From NCBI GenBank assembly GCA_907165065.1, contig OU015541.1, forward strand, positions 6,386,001 to 6,450,000: a stretch of DNA of 64,000 nt, given 5' to 3'. Position 1 is the first letter of the stretch; every line of letters starts with the position of its first letter. Shown here one piece after another: positions 12,101 through 33,600 of this stretch. Source of the DNA: Caprimulgus europaeus (Eukaryota > Chordata > Aves > Caprimulgiformes > Caprimulgidae). The notes under the pieces are model-generated. The model made no database searches and was not told where the DNA came from. It was given only the letters and a program-made list of their open reading frames with translations. Both the position numbers and the translations under genes were made by a program.

Positions 12101-15100
12101 CAAGGGATGGGACACACTCTGCCTCTGCCCCTCTGTCCCCCAGCAGACATGGCAGAGGATGACCCCACACCTGCAGCCCTGGCAGCAGGGCTCACGGCTG
12201 CACGTCTTTTCCTTTGCCCTTTGTGGCTTTTTCAGATCTGTGGTCTTCTAGCAACAAGCAGAGGTGCAACACCCTGACGCAATGTAAAGGGCATCTTACA
12301 ACCTAACAAAGCCAAAATAATGCATTTCACTCAGTATGCCTCAAAACCTGCACTGTTCATGTGGTTTGGCCTTGTTGGTTTTTTTTCTTTCTCTGTGCGG
12401 TTGTTGTGATGCAAAGGAGGAACAGGATGAGGACCTGGCAGAAGTGGCTTCTGCTCCCAGATAGGCACTGTCCTCCCAAAGGGCTGCAATTAAACATTTC
12501 CCTTCTCTCTGCTTCAGCATACCTGTCTATAACAAGGGAGCTGGCAGAATTTTAGACCACTTTCTGTTCTTACTGAAGAACTCTTTCAATTAACTAGAAA
12601 TATTTTTTTATTGCAGTGATGAGCTGAAGAACACGGCCTTTCACATTCTCTTAAACTGCTACTTTTCCCTCAGTTTCATGCTGATTTACCTTAGCATGTA
12701 AGCTCTAAAACTCACCTAAAAATGACTTCTGTTGTTTTTTTCATTGTAGATCTCAGCTTTCTGCTATATTCATGTATAAGTGTTTGAGTTCCATGGCAGA
12801 GAGAGCGTCTGTATGATTACATGTTTTTAATTTTAAATTATGAGTAAAACTGTAGATCAAATAGAATATTCAGGGAATGTGTCATGGAATAGTAGTAGCC
12901 TGTGAGCAAGGCCTTCACAAGAACCAGTTAAAAAGGGCTGTTTAGCCAAAGGAGAGGAAAAATTGAATATTTGTGGCCAGCCCTTACACAACAATGGCCC
13001 ATGGAAACCAGCTGGAACATCCTTGTAAGACATGCAAGAACATCCAGTGAATGCAAAATGGCATCTGAAACGGGGAGAAAATTTATTTATATAACCCTGC
13101 TAAAGTGAAAATGAGAGGGAGAAGGCAGCAAATTATACAGAACAGAATTTAACAATTTGTTAAAAATACAGTTCCAGCGTAGGCCCGGTGTAATTTCGGC
13201 AGCGCTGGTCACCCATGCAGCTTCGTGGACAAGGTGAGGCTGGGCAAGAGGCAGCAGCAATAGCCAGGCACCACAGAATGACAGAATATTGGTTTGGATA
13301 ACACACAGATTTTGCAAAGACACGGTATATCTTCTGTGGCCAGGGTTTAGGAATAAATTGTCATTTGCATGGTGCCATATGCTTTTGTTGTGCCTCACCA
13401 CCAGGCCTTGGGTCACAATCCCTCCAGGACCACAGAGCACTCGACAAAACAGGCTCCAGGTTCCCCGTACAAAAACCTGCAAACATCAGTGAACACAAAC
13501 ATGTTACACTTTGGAGATTTCTTTTAGTGACAGGGAAGCATCTTTGTCTCTAACCTCATAATGTTCTTTTAGTGAAGTAACAGTTTTGGGACAAAAATCT
13601 TAACAGCACTCTATTTTTTTTCTTTTAAAAAAAAATAAGTAGAATAACTTTAAAAAAAAATCAAGTTGTTATTGCAGAACACATCCAAGAAGGCAGCCCA
13701 AGCTCACTGCCAGGACAGAGGCTGCACACCACTGGGCCAAAATAACTACAAAGATGTACATAAACATCACACGGGAAAAAATAGAGAAGAAAGGGCTATA
13801 ACCAATAAGCACAGCAGGCAATCACAGCAAGTTAGACCCATTTCAAGATGCACTGCTGCCTTTATTCTTATTGCAAAAGGCTGAGGGAGCAGAGGAACAG
13901 ACAGCAGCAGGGCTGCAGCCAAGAGATACAGGGTGAGATGAACCATTTGTAAAGAACAGCGTAACAAATGAAGGGTAAAGCAAAAACTGAGAGTAAAAAA
14001 TGAAGTTAACTGAAATCAGTTAGTAAATTCAGTTTGTTCTTTACCTTGTTTTCCTATATATTACTAGTTTTGCATCTTTATTCTCTGTGAAGCTGTAAGC
14101 GCTAGAAAAAAGTCCTTTTTAAACTGAAAGTAACACTGCCTGAAGACAATATGAAGTCAAATGTTGCATGAGCTGGGGCCTTGATTAATCATCAGGTTTG
14201 CAATTAATAATCTGTAACAATCAGGTCACCTGTCAGGTGAGAGGGTTGCAAAGGCCATGCCCTCAGCTGCCGCAGGGGGAAGCAGCACTGCTGCTTGCCA
14301 TGGCTCCAGCACTACCTGGGAAGATCCCAGTGTCCTTTGATGCCCAGCTGCTGCTGATGGCCAAGCAAGAGATGATTGAAATATTTTCTTTTTCCACAAG
14401 CTGTTTTTATACTGAGTGATATGAATTCAACAAATAGCATTTTTGCAGAAGTGCAATACTTAAAATAGTCTGTTTCAACTTCAGAATTTTTACTTTTAAA
14501 TCCCAATAAATTAATTTTCCTTTATATAAAAAGACTAAAGCCATTATTTTTCTGGGAGAAGGGCAAGGGACAACATTGGAAAGTCATTTGAATATTCTAT
14601 TTTCAAAGGAAATTAAAAATGGAACTTAAAAGGAGTCTTACATCAGAACTTTTTTCTTTTAGCCGTCCTGGGAATAGCCTATGTAAAAGCAATAAAAAAC
14701 ATGAAATTTTGAGCACCAGGAAAAAGCAAGCAAATACATTCCTATGTGTTCAAATAACTGTGCTTTTTAAATTTCACAATAATTTACTAACCTATTACAT
14801 TTTCCTTAAGCTTCACAATGTCGGGTGACAGACAAGTTCAGAGTGTAACTTGTCAGTGAATGGAGCAGAAGGCACTGTTCTTGTTTCATGTTACTGGCAC
14901 AGCTTATAAGGTAGTTAAGCCTCAAAATAACGTATCATCTAAAATATACAGTAGAGGAAAAGCATTAAGGTAATGGAAACTCAATATTTCTAATGTTCCA
15001 AACATATAAATAGAACCCAAGTCAGTACATTAGACAATTGACTGGCTTTGCTTGTATGCACGCAGGAATAAATGGAAACATCCTTATTTCCTATCCCAAG

Positions 15101-16349
15101 GGGCAATTATTTCAGAGCCTGGTTTTGTGCATTAATAAAAAGCAAGATTCCATTGTCTGGTAGCTAAAATATCTTACTATATATGCTGTATAAGCAGTCC
15201 AGCAGCAAACAGAAGAAAAACCCAGAAAGAACTCTATCATCACAGTCTCTAAACAAGCTCTTAACCATACCTAGCATATTTCTGCGTGTATTTATATACA
15301 AATATAATCATTAAAAATATAATCAGAACAGTGTATTGTTTGTATAGTTTAGAAGTTCTGTCACATGTCCTGGCTATGCTTGTGTCTACATATTGTCCAA
15401 AATGCTTATTTCTCAAGTGCTACAACGAGTAACAAATGCAAAGTCTAGAACTTCACACCTCTTTAGGAGAGAAGGGGACTGGATTGCAACTCAAACAGCT
15501 TTCTCCCAGCTCACCACCGATATATTCATTCATTTCTTTAAACATCCCTTTCCTTTCTCCTCCCTGCACATCTTCAGTATTTTTTTTATCCTTTAAAGGA
15601 AAAATGAGAACATAAAAAGAATCTATAAACAAAGTATTTAGAAATGGTGCATATTGCCTCTTCTCCCCATCTCTTCCATGCTGTGAACCAAACTCTCATT
15701 TGCAGTTATGTCCAGTGTCACCATTCACCATGTTTGCCCTAGCCACACAGATTGATCAGATATTGAAATGCCAAAGACTTAAGTCCAGGTTCATGTTATG
15801 GGGGGAAAAAAAAAAAAATAAAGTTCCTCTTCAGGAAGGTTTGTTTGGCCATTCTGCATCGAGGCACTGAATGCCTCAGATCCCGCCTCACCACGACCAC
15901 ACAGAGTACTTTAGAGACCTTCTGCAAAATGCTGTAAACTTCAAATCAGTAAAGCTGGGCTGAAGCCAGCTGGGAGACCCATCAAATTTCACAAGATTTT
16001 GCAAATATTTGTCAAAGTCAGATGCACTAGAAGACAAAGCTGGTAGGACTGATTTTTATTTAGAGGAAGCCTTGCAGTTTGTGTTTAAGCCGCCTGTTTA
16101 AATAGGCTGCTCGCATGATAATAACATCTTAGGAAGAAAAAAAAGATTCTTGGAGATACATAACGTGTTTAATTGAAACCATTAGTTTTACTGGCAAACA
16201 GTTTCATATTTCTGTTCTGTTAATCCGAACAAAGTGCTGCAATTATGACTCAATACATAATGTCCTCTAGTGCTACTCGCCCCACATTCCCAAAGTATCG
16301 CAAGAAAACAAAACTGTTTTCAGTTAACAAAACATTCCATGCTTCTATC
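6111..16349. other. Intergenic DNA, no gene seen
   Basis: Apart from the GC-rich patch at about 10 kb, this is ordinary non-coding sequence. At about 13270-13295 a CACAGAATGACAGAAT word resembles the start of a CR1 tail but does not continue convincingly. The stretch 16040-16260, next to the TFAP2C 3' end, is a candidate conserved element. Confidence 0.55.
9960..10330. other. GC-rich patch with adjacent hairpins in AT-rich intergenic DNA
   Basis: A sharply bounded GC-rich stretch begins at about 9963. It includes a perfect 8-bp hairpin TGATGGCC-TGC-GGCCATCA (9971-9989) and, soon after, a second stem CCCAGCC/GGCTGGG (about 10022-10041). Open frames across it (up to 178 codons on the minus strand) are not recognisable proteins. 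It could be a repeat fragment, a small CpG-containing enhancer, or nothing special. Confidence 0.4.
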
Positions 16350-17742
16350 CAGAATACTTTTATTATATGGTTATCATATACATCAGAATTATATTGGGAA
16401 CATTTACAAATATGTAAAGATAGTTGGGAACCTCCATTATTCACATACACACTAACTCACACACTCAGTTTGCATGTCTAGTCAGTTATCAGGTGAATGA
16501 TGCACAAAATTATTGCTTTGTGAACATACACCTCAGATTAGATTTAATCTTCAGTGGCAAGAATTGAGATATTTTTTTAAAAACCCAAACAAAACAAAAA
16601 CAAAAAACAAGTCTTAAATACCCTGTATAACATACCTGTGCATAAACCTAAAGATATGTTTAGCTTACCCATTACCTTTGAAATACTTACCAAAATTAAA
16701 ATTTTAAACCCATTTATAAAAAAAAAAAGTATTAAAAAGTTCACCATTATTTACAAATCCGATTAAATTACACATAAATAAATATTTACATTCAACACAC
16801 TGCTTCCCTTAATACACATAAAGCCTCCCTGGAAATATTTTTTGGCCTTAATAGGCAAAAAAAAAAAAAAGTTATGTGCCTATTCTTTCAAGTTTCCCTC
16901 CCAATTTAAAAACAAGACAATATAAATATCTGAATAAAGCTGCAATATCCTTAGACAGAGAAAGTGAATTTTCTAAAAGCATTTTAATTTTCAACTATTC
17001 TTTGTTTAAAAAAAAAAATAAAATCAGGATAGTATTCACTGCAGCCAACATTACTGCAGTTTTTAAAAGCCTGAATATTTCCATAAAAATAAGCATGTCA
17101 AATGCCATCAGATAACTTTTAAATCTAGCAGGATTTTAGTACTCTCCTATGGTAATCTGAAAATAAAGAAAAAAAAAAAGAAAACACCCCAAAACAAAAA
17201 AACCCAGAGTAATACTATTTTCAGGTGTTTATAAAAAAATTTAATGTACATAAATCTATATACCATTGTTTAATACTGCTTTATTGTTACTGTTGCATTT
17301 AGAGAGAATAAAACCCTGAAATTGTATCAGATAACAAACAGGCTTCCATCTACAATCTTAAAAACTATACACGAAGCTGGTCACCACTAGGTACTTAGAT
17401 GTAGGAAAAAAAAAAATCTAAATATATCTCTTTGCATATTTCCATCAAAACCCCTTTATAGCACCACTTTTACAGCAAAGGATTTCAATACACTTGTACC
17501 AAGTACTTATCTTCTGGCAATTGCTTCCACAGAGAAGGGATACTGCAGCTTTTAGAAAGACTTGTCTCACGGATCCAGGGGGAGTGAAGATCCTGAATAC
17601 GATGGGTTTGTTCCTTTTTTGCCCCTCCTTTCTTAAAAAAAAAAAAAAAATACAAAACAACCCCCAAATCTCTATGTTCCCCCCAGCAAGAAGATCCCAG
17701 TCTGTGTTTAGGAGGAAGAGTTAAAGTCTGGTTTATCTCCTT
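16350..17742 (-). other. TFAP2C: Probable TFAP2C 3' untranslated region
   Basis: This AT-rich non-coding sequence follows the TFAP2C stop codon. On the minus strand, AATAAA hexamers occur at 17285-17280 and 16363-16358, and another lies near 16.06 kb. The 16363 signal would give a 3' UTR of about 1.4 kb, plausible for this gene. The actual cleavage site cannot be decided from sequence alone. Confidence 0.4.
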
Positions 17743-26272
<8,530 letters not shown>

Positions 26273-26974
26273 GGCGTCCAGCGTCCAAACCAGGTGTGTG
26301 GTACCGAAAACAAGACGAGAGCTCAGCCCCCCCCCACGGGCGGTAAATCCACGTCGGCGCTGGGGAAGAGGAGCTACCCCCCGGACGGAGCTCAGTTGGC
26401 AGGCATGAAGGCGGGTGACGGACTAAACCTCCGCGCTAATGGTCACTCGGGTTTTTTTCCCTGCCCAGACGCCCTTAATGGCAATAGGATTATCATAACT
26501 CCTCCCCAGGGACGGCTCGGGAACCGCGGCCGCCAGCCACTCAGGAGGGAGCGCGCAGCTTCAAGCCACTCCTTCCGCACTGCCATCCGCGCCCGCGGAG
26601 GGGTGGGCAGGCAGCGTAGAGCTGAACCCCCCCCAGCATCCCTGGAGCGCTCAGGGCGCAGAGGGGCATCCCTGGCCCCCGGGGAAGGGATCACGCGTGG
26701 GCATTCCCCTCGCACCCCCACTGCAACGAGGCTGCTCCAACCCAGTCCCCCCCCCCACCACCATACGTGTTGGAATTTTTTTTGAGGGTGGGGGCAGCAT
26801 GGTCGGGTGTCGTGTCCCCTGTCCCACCCCCTTCCCACGCGTGGAAAGACTTTGCTAAAATCCACGCGGGGAGATTCAGTGCCGGTGCCCCACACTCGGC
26901 GGGGCCGACGGCTTCTGGGAGAAATAAACTCGCAAAAAGTTCTTGCAAAAGCGAGAAAGTCCGAGCGCCAGCCT

Positions 26975-27080
26975 GAGCTCGATTTGCATAATTGTCAAGA
27001 GTTTGAATTACTGATTACAACTTGTAAGCTACCAATGATTAAGGTATAATTTACTTAATTATCCGACAAGATTATTGCAG
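26975..27080. promoter_or_regulatory. AT-rich octamer/homeodomain motif cluster upstream of TFAP2C
   Basis: An AT-rich island sits between CpG-rich DNA, about 0.7 kb upstream of the TFAP2C ATG. It holds a perfect POU octamer ATTTGCAT (26982-26989), followed by several TAATT, GATTA and CAAT homeodomain- or SOX-like words up to about 27075. Motif density and position suggest a proximal enhancer. This is inference: short motifs also occur by chance in AT-rich DNA. Confidence 0.3.
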
Positions 27081-28439
27081 TTGTGTGGAATCCCTGGTAG
27101 GTAAAGCAGCACTGACTGATTCAGCTCCCCCGACTCGGGGCTGTGTAAATTGTGCCAGTGATTCCTCGCTTCAATATTATTTTCTTTTTTTTTTTTTTTT
27201 AACGAAAATCCCACCTGTCTCATCCTTTCGCGGAAATTTGGGGCTGGGGAAGCAGGTGGGAGGTGAGACAGGCATTTTCGGACGCCGTGAGCGCACTTTC
27301 ATCTAAGCTTAGAAAATACTTCCCTGCTAAATTGCTACCTTTCTGCAGCCATTTGATCTATGCACTTATGTGTGTCAGACAAAATGAACATCGTTTTCAA
27401 AAGCAACGACTTCTCCCAGTGTTTTAAGGTGCATCCGGATCGGTGCTCATTTACATGAGAGGAGCAAGTGTTTGTTTATTGCGGCTGGGACAAAAGATGA
27501 CCCTGGACAGTGCTGGCTGCGGAGATCTGGGCTGTCAGTGCCCGGGGACCAGCAGCCCGAGAGCTGTTATTAAAGGCCCGAGATAGACTCAAGTCTCGAG
27601 ATTTAAATCAGTTCACATTTCACTCACTTTTTTTTCCTAAGGATCGGGGAAGAAAAATAGCAAGAATTATAATTAAAAAAAAAACAAACCAATAACCAAA
27701 AAACACAGCCTCCATCCGACTAAATGAATGATCTAAAAATAAACCCGAGGAGGACGGGAGTGCTGGAAGTAACTGTTGGAGGTGTTATCTGCCTTATCTA
27801 GCACGCAGGTGCTGATTTGCAGCAGTTGCATTAAGCCCATCATCAGCAGGGACTCCGCATTATCATTTTTGGTGGAGTCTCTATTTATTTTTTTTAAACG
27901 ACGGTGGTTTTCTTCCAGGGATGTTTCTTTGAAATGCAGTTCGCGACGATTACTAGCGAGTGTGCTTGCGCTGCTCCTGGCGTCATTAAGACTAGGAATC
28001 TAAATAATAAAAGACAGGGGGAGCTTAAAGTTCATTTGTATTAAAGGGACAAGATGGATTTAGAAAGAAAGGAGGAAGGGAACTGTCGAGCTTCCCAGGT
28101 TTGGGATCAGCTCTTCTTCCTTCCAAAGAGCCCCAGCATCGGTCATTTTTATCATAACCCCAGAAGCCAGATTTTCTTTCTGCTCAGAAATGTCACACTG
28201 AGAAACGACCATGATTTTCTCATTCTTTAGAACTGTCAAGATCTGAACACCTTCGTTTTGTTTCTTTTGGTGGCCAAAATCACAAAGATGAGTTCAGTTT
28301 CTTATTATTTGTTGTGTATCTCTATACAATATTTATAAATAGAGGCTTGGAAGAGGATGAGGGATTTATAAGAAACTACCTCAAGGCGACCAAAATAAGC
28401 ACTTCGCTTCGTAGAAAATAAACCGAGAAAGCAGAGAAG

Positions 28440-30500
28440 AGGCTCAACACGGGGAAGTTTGAGACCAACTTTCCCGCACATCCACTTGCTCCTCGGGCTC
28501 TGCTCGCAGCAGCGGCGGCTGCCAGGGACCGGCTCGGGGGAGCACACGGCCGGGCTGGGAAGGGAAGGGAGGGCAGTGAAAGGAAGGGAGGGCAGGGCCG
28601 CCAGGGCGGGCAGTGCCCGCCGCCTCCCGCGGGGTCTCCTCCCGAGAGCGGCCCCGGCCGCCGCTGCGCAGGTGCTGCCGCCCCGGGACCGAGCGGGGCT
28701 CCTGCCCCGGGCGCTTCTGTCCAGGGATGGTGCTTTGATGAACTAAAGGACCCGGCAGCGTGTAGCTCAGCCGCTCGGGCCTTTTCTGGGGGTGTGAGGG
28801 GGGGTAAGGCTTTGTCCCTCTTGCAGCGCGGTTTTCCGCAATTCTCCTCGTTTATAGGCAAACCGAGAGACGCGGGCGGATGGGCCAGGGCCACCTGCAG
28901 AGGACACCGGCAGCTGTGTCCACCCCCTGCCCGGCGAAACTCCCCCTTTTCCAGGGAATTCCCGGGTACGGGAAAGGTGCAGGGAGCCAGGGCTGCGGCA
29001 AGGACACGGTGACTCCCGGGACACTCCCTCTGGACACGGGTCAGAGCTGTGCAGGAACCGAGGAGCAGCCAGGGAGGTGGCTCCTGACAGGTGGCAGCTT
29101 TATTTGCTTATTAAGAATACATAAATAAATAAATTAGTGCTCTTACTTTGGGGACATTCCCTATTTCCCAGGAGAAGTGGTGTATTGCTTCCTGAGGGTT
29201 AGTTCCCCCGCACATCTCTCTTTTTACGAGGGTGCAGTTTCCCACGGGGGACCATAAAGCCCCCCCAGGTGTGAACACGCTCTCAGGAGAGGAGCCAGAG
29301 CCCACTGCTGAGCCTCTGTCACATTCGGTAGTTTTCCTATTTGGCAGCAATTAAAAGAGAGCGTGGGGATGCTAATTAGTTACATCCCTCTTCCTCTAAA
29401 AATTATTTAAACACATACATATCTGTATCATTAATGAGACTGCAGCAACCTGTCCGGATTGTCGCCTCGGCTCCTGCAGCGCTTTACAGAGGCAGCTGCT
29501 GCCCCGCGGCCCCGGGAGACTTTCCGTGTAACTTCCACAGCGAGTCCGCGGGGAGGGGCGGAAAGCGGGGTATCCCCCCCACCCTCAGCCCACGCAGAGG
29601 AGCCCGGAGCGGCAGGACCCTCTTCTCACCCCTCCCCCCAGTCCAAAACCAGGGGGGCAGAGCCGCCCCCACCCCCGCCTGGGCTGCGGGACAGCTCCTG
29701 GGGAGCTGGGGATGGGGGGGGGTCCCCCGGGGGGTGGTCCCGGAACAAGCGTAGGGGTCCGTACTAGCCGGTCGATCCTCCCCGGCGGAGCCATGGGGCG
29801 TTCGGCCGCGGACACCTGAGTGCGGAGCTCCGCGCCTGCGCACCGCCCCCCCCCACTCCGCGCCTGTCCTACCCCTTCCCAAACCCGGGCCCCGGCACCC
29901 CCCGCCCCGCACCCCGCCGGCCCCCAGTTTCGGGAGGGCAACGAAGAGTGGGTCCCGCTGCCGCGGAGCTTCCCCCGCCCGGCTTCGTTCTCGGCGGCCT
30001 CGCACCGCCGCTCCCCGCTGCCGGCCGGGTCCCGAAGGAGGTCGGTGCCGCTGATCTGCCTCTTCTCCCTTTGCGGCGCCCCGGGGCTGGGGCTGGAGTT
30101 GTGTCTGTGTGCGGGTGTTTCCCTGTGGCTGCCCGCACCGGCAGCATCCTCGACCGACCGCAGCCCCTTCCCCACCCTTGGCCCCCCCGGGGGCGGCCCG
30201 GGCTGTCCCCACCCCCTCCTTCGGGGCTCCCACATCCCCCGGGGCTGCCAGCGTCGGGCTCTGGGAACCCACTCCAGTGTTACACCAGTGTTACACCAGT
30301 GTCTGAGGTGGGGCGGAGGAGCGGGAGCCCCGTCGGGGCTGTACGTGTTCCGGCCCAGCCCTCGGCCCCCCCGCAGCTTGTCCCCCAGCAGGGAAGGCGA
30401 TGGGTTGTGGAGACACACACACGCCGTCGAGCACTCATCACCCGCCTCAGCTTCCAGCCCCTGCTTCTGCAGGAGGCGAGAAGAAAGCGTGCCCGCACCG
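28440..30500. promoter_or_regulatory. Second CpG-rich block upstream of TFAP2C
   Basis: GC and CpG density rise sharply in two sub-blocks, about 28440-28720 and 29440-30500, separated by ordinary sequence. The block is apart from the TFAP2C promoter island. Long open frames here on both strands are low-complexity Pro/Arg/Gly/Ala translations typical of GC-rich DNA and show no recognisable protein. It could be an alternative or divergent promoter or an enhancer-type CpG island. Confidence 0.5.
30274..30303 (+). repeat. 11-bp tandem repeat, about 2.7 copies
   Basis: The unit CCAGTGTTACA occurs twice perfectly (30274-30284 and 30285-30295), followed by a partial third copy. It lies at the edge of the second CpG-rich block. 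Confidence 0.9.
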
Positions 30501-30699
30501 CGGCTAGTTTTTTTACCCAACCTATTAATTTGCTTAATAAACACAATCCCGGCTCTGTTTTCTTCCTGCTCCTTCCCGATGGAGCTGGAGGAGCAGAGTC
30601 CCCTGGCCATAGCTTGCTGGGAGCCTGCAGCAGAGAGGAGAGGACATGATTAGCAACTCACGGGCAGAAGTGACAGGCTTTGACACCAGGCACTTTCAG

Positions 30700-33600
30700 G
30701 CCCCAGGTCAGATGCTGTGTGGCATGTGGCAAAGGTTCAGCAGCGATGCACGGCTGCCCCGGGCTCCTGCAAGGAGTTTCTCCAGCTTTTATATACAGGG
30801 AGTTTTGTTGGGCTGGATGGTCCGTGGCCGGAGACGGATACCTGGGAAGGAGGGAGCTCACAGGAGCCTGCCTGCAGCAACAACATTGGACAGGGGCAAG
30901 GAAGACCCAAATTCCCAGCTTGTCCCTGTCCTTGAGGCAGGGAATGACCACAAATGTGACTGCAGCTGCATTTGCCTCCATCTCCTCATTCATAAAACAT
31001 GGGTAATGATCCCAGTGCTGGTGAAAGCTGGATCCTTATCAGGTGGGACCAAGGGAGAAGTGGGAACCATGGTCCCAAAGTCCCTTGTACCTCTGCCCAA
31101 TGATCCTGAGGTCCCTCCCCAGGGCTCTGACATTTTGCCTGCAGTGTGTGATGACTCTATGCTGGGGAGATACTCTTATTTTTTTTTTATTCCCTCCATT
31201 TTACGTCCATTAGGATCAGCAGTGCCATGAACTTGATTACAGTTAACCAGAGCGAGCGTTGTTCCAAAGGATGTGGTTGGAGCACCACCCCCCCAAAAAA
31301 ACCCCCAAAACAGTCAAAACACTATAATGCTAAATGCAAAATCAGGATTCCTATATTTAGTTAGGCTCTTTTCTGAAAACAAAAAGATAAACAAGCTCTT
31401 GGTACAATATACATAATTCATACTTTAAAAAGTAAAGCCTTGGTGGATTGTACATTCCTAAAGCTAACTGCTTATACTACAGTAAGGAAAAAAAAAAAAA
31501 AAGCCCCAATACTACAAAAGAAAGAATCTGATAGGATAAAACAGCAGAAAAGCAAACATTTCAAATACAGACACAGAAATGAGCTGAAAAAACATTGCTC
31601 AGCCCAGTTCAGGCTGTAGTTAATACAAATCTTCCAATATGAGCCTCCCATTCCTTCTCCCCTTTTAAAAAAAGGGAGTGGGTGCTGTCACTGTCACATA
31701 CATACACAAGTTTAAAATCCTAACAGATAAATTATTCAAACAGTTTTCAACATAAAGGAGTTCAGAAGACAAAGAGACAGTACCTGTACAGTAGGATAGG
31801 AATTTACAGGTCAGGTGCCTTATTTCTAGTTATTTTTCACTCTTCAGTCACCTTATAGGGGTGATGAAACCAGTAAACTGACTTCAGTGTCAGGGAAATG
31901 GGTCATGTGGGTTGAAGCTGAGGATTTTCCCTGTAGGCAATTTAAATAATTAAAGAAAACAAATGTAGTTACTCTTTTACTTCCATAGTCCAGTTTCTTC
32001 AAAACTCTTAATCCCTTTAAATAGCTGGTCTTCCCCAGAGTCCTCCATCAAAGCTCAGCTGGACAAAAACTGAAATAGATCTCCTATGGGTGAAGAGCTC
32101 AGTGGGACAAAACAATTTAGAGACAAATACAAATCTCCCAAACTCTTTGACATTTTTATCACTTACCAGCAAAAAAGAGCACAAGGACACCCTTCCACGT
32201 CCCTGTTAACAGATTACCACAAGTGTTTGTTTAATTGTGATGCATTGGAAATTACAGAGGGTTTGGTGGTACCATGGTTTGTTTCCCCCTTTGTGGTGTT
32301 TCTCCACTGCTGATGTGCTGGTGAGCTGCCACTGTTACATGGCAAGGAGTGGAGTGGTGTGGGGGAAAAACTGAACTGTTGGCAAAAATTACATCAGTCA
32401 AAATTCTACACCTAATGCACTCTGTCATTTATAATCACACTAATAAGGCACCAGTGAAGGGCTGTCAGCATTATAAAATATCAGGTGCCAGCAAATACCT
32501 TCAAATTCTTTCAAGCCTGCTCCGAGCTGTGTTCTCAAGGATTTGATTTTGCAGGTGAATCTGCAGAGCAGGAGTCCAGGAAGATGCTGCACAGTTACTG
32601 TAGCAAATATATGCAGGGCCTAGGTTGTTGGGTTTTTTTATAGCTTTATTTTTTCCATGTAAAATTGTTATTGAAACTTCATGCAGCACTATTGTCACAA
32701 AGGCACAAAGGAGATACTTCATGGTGTCTGAATTCACACTACTTCGCAGCCTCTTACCTGTGCTGGGCTGATAGCATGCGTGTATGATTGCAGAAGGATC
32801 CAGACTTCGAATGCCCAGATGATTTTTCTTGTATTTAAACCCTGCACTTTTCACTATTTAATAATAAAATGGGGGCAATATGATTCAGGGTGCTTTGATT
32901 CCAATCTGAATTCAGGCAGCCTTTCACGCATCTTCATTTTGGGGCTCCCAGCTTTTCTTCTGTCATCCCTTTTCCCCTCTACCTATGCACATGTGCCCAT
33001 GCTCCAAGATTTCCCGTCAGTGCTGTTAACAGAGTTCACACCGCTGTGACCAGGCAGCTCTGGCTCTCCGTGCCCCATCCTCACCTCTCTGCCTGTGCTA
33101 CATTTCTACATTCTGGAGACTGAAAAGTGCCCAGTACATATCAGTCCAGAGATGTTTAGGTGCTGTAACAAAGGTATTTGCTGGATTTCCAGCCTCTGAT
33201 GTAGGTATTTCAGGACAAAACCAAGAGTTTCTGTTCCATGGGATTTAGGAGCCACAGTCCAGACACCACTGGGCAATACAGTTCAAGCAGCTTTAAATCT
33301 CCTACTAGTAGTACAAAAATCAAGCACTAAGTCAGTGTAAATTCACTCTACCAATTCAAATGTATTAAAAAAGAGGCTGACAGGACAGCAGCAGCAGCAG
33401 CATTGTGCTGTGTAAGATGTATTTTGCCCACACCATTGCAGCCAGACTTGGCCCCTCATCCCATCACTGAAACAAACTTACAAAAACTCCAAAGCTGACC
33501 CTAACCACATGCTTTGACTGATTCAGCAGAAGGGGACCTCTAGGTCCACACCTGATCCAGATCAAATTTGTACTGTTAGATGACTTGGTGGTCCAGAGAG

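Noticed and set aside
13270-13310. CR1-like word CACAGAATGACAGAAT
   Set aside because: The similarity does not extend into the diagnostic CR1 tail sequence, so it is too short to call.
29585-30610. 341-codon open frame on the minus strand
   Set aside because: It lies in a CpG-rich block, has Gly/Arg/Pro/Ser-biased low-complexity composition, and overlaps equally long frames on the other strand. No domain is recognisable, so it is explained by a scarcity of stop codons in GC-rich DNA.
29820-30653. 277- and 233-codon open frames on the plus strand
   Set aside because: These are Pro/Ser/Arg-rich shadows of the same CpG-rich block, in two overlapping phases. No signature or splice structure supports a gene.
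30646-31230. 194-codon plus-strand open frame
   Set aside because: No recognisable domain, no clear promoter or splice partner, and it ends through a T-rich run. Transcript evidence would be needed.
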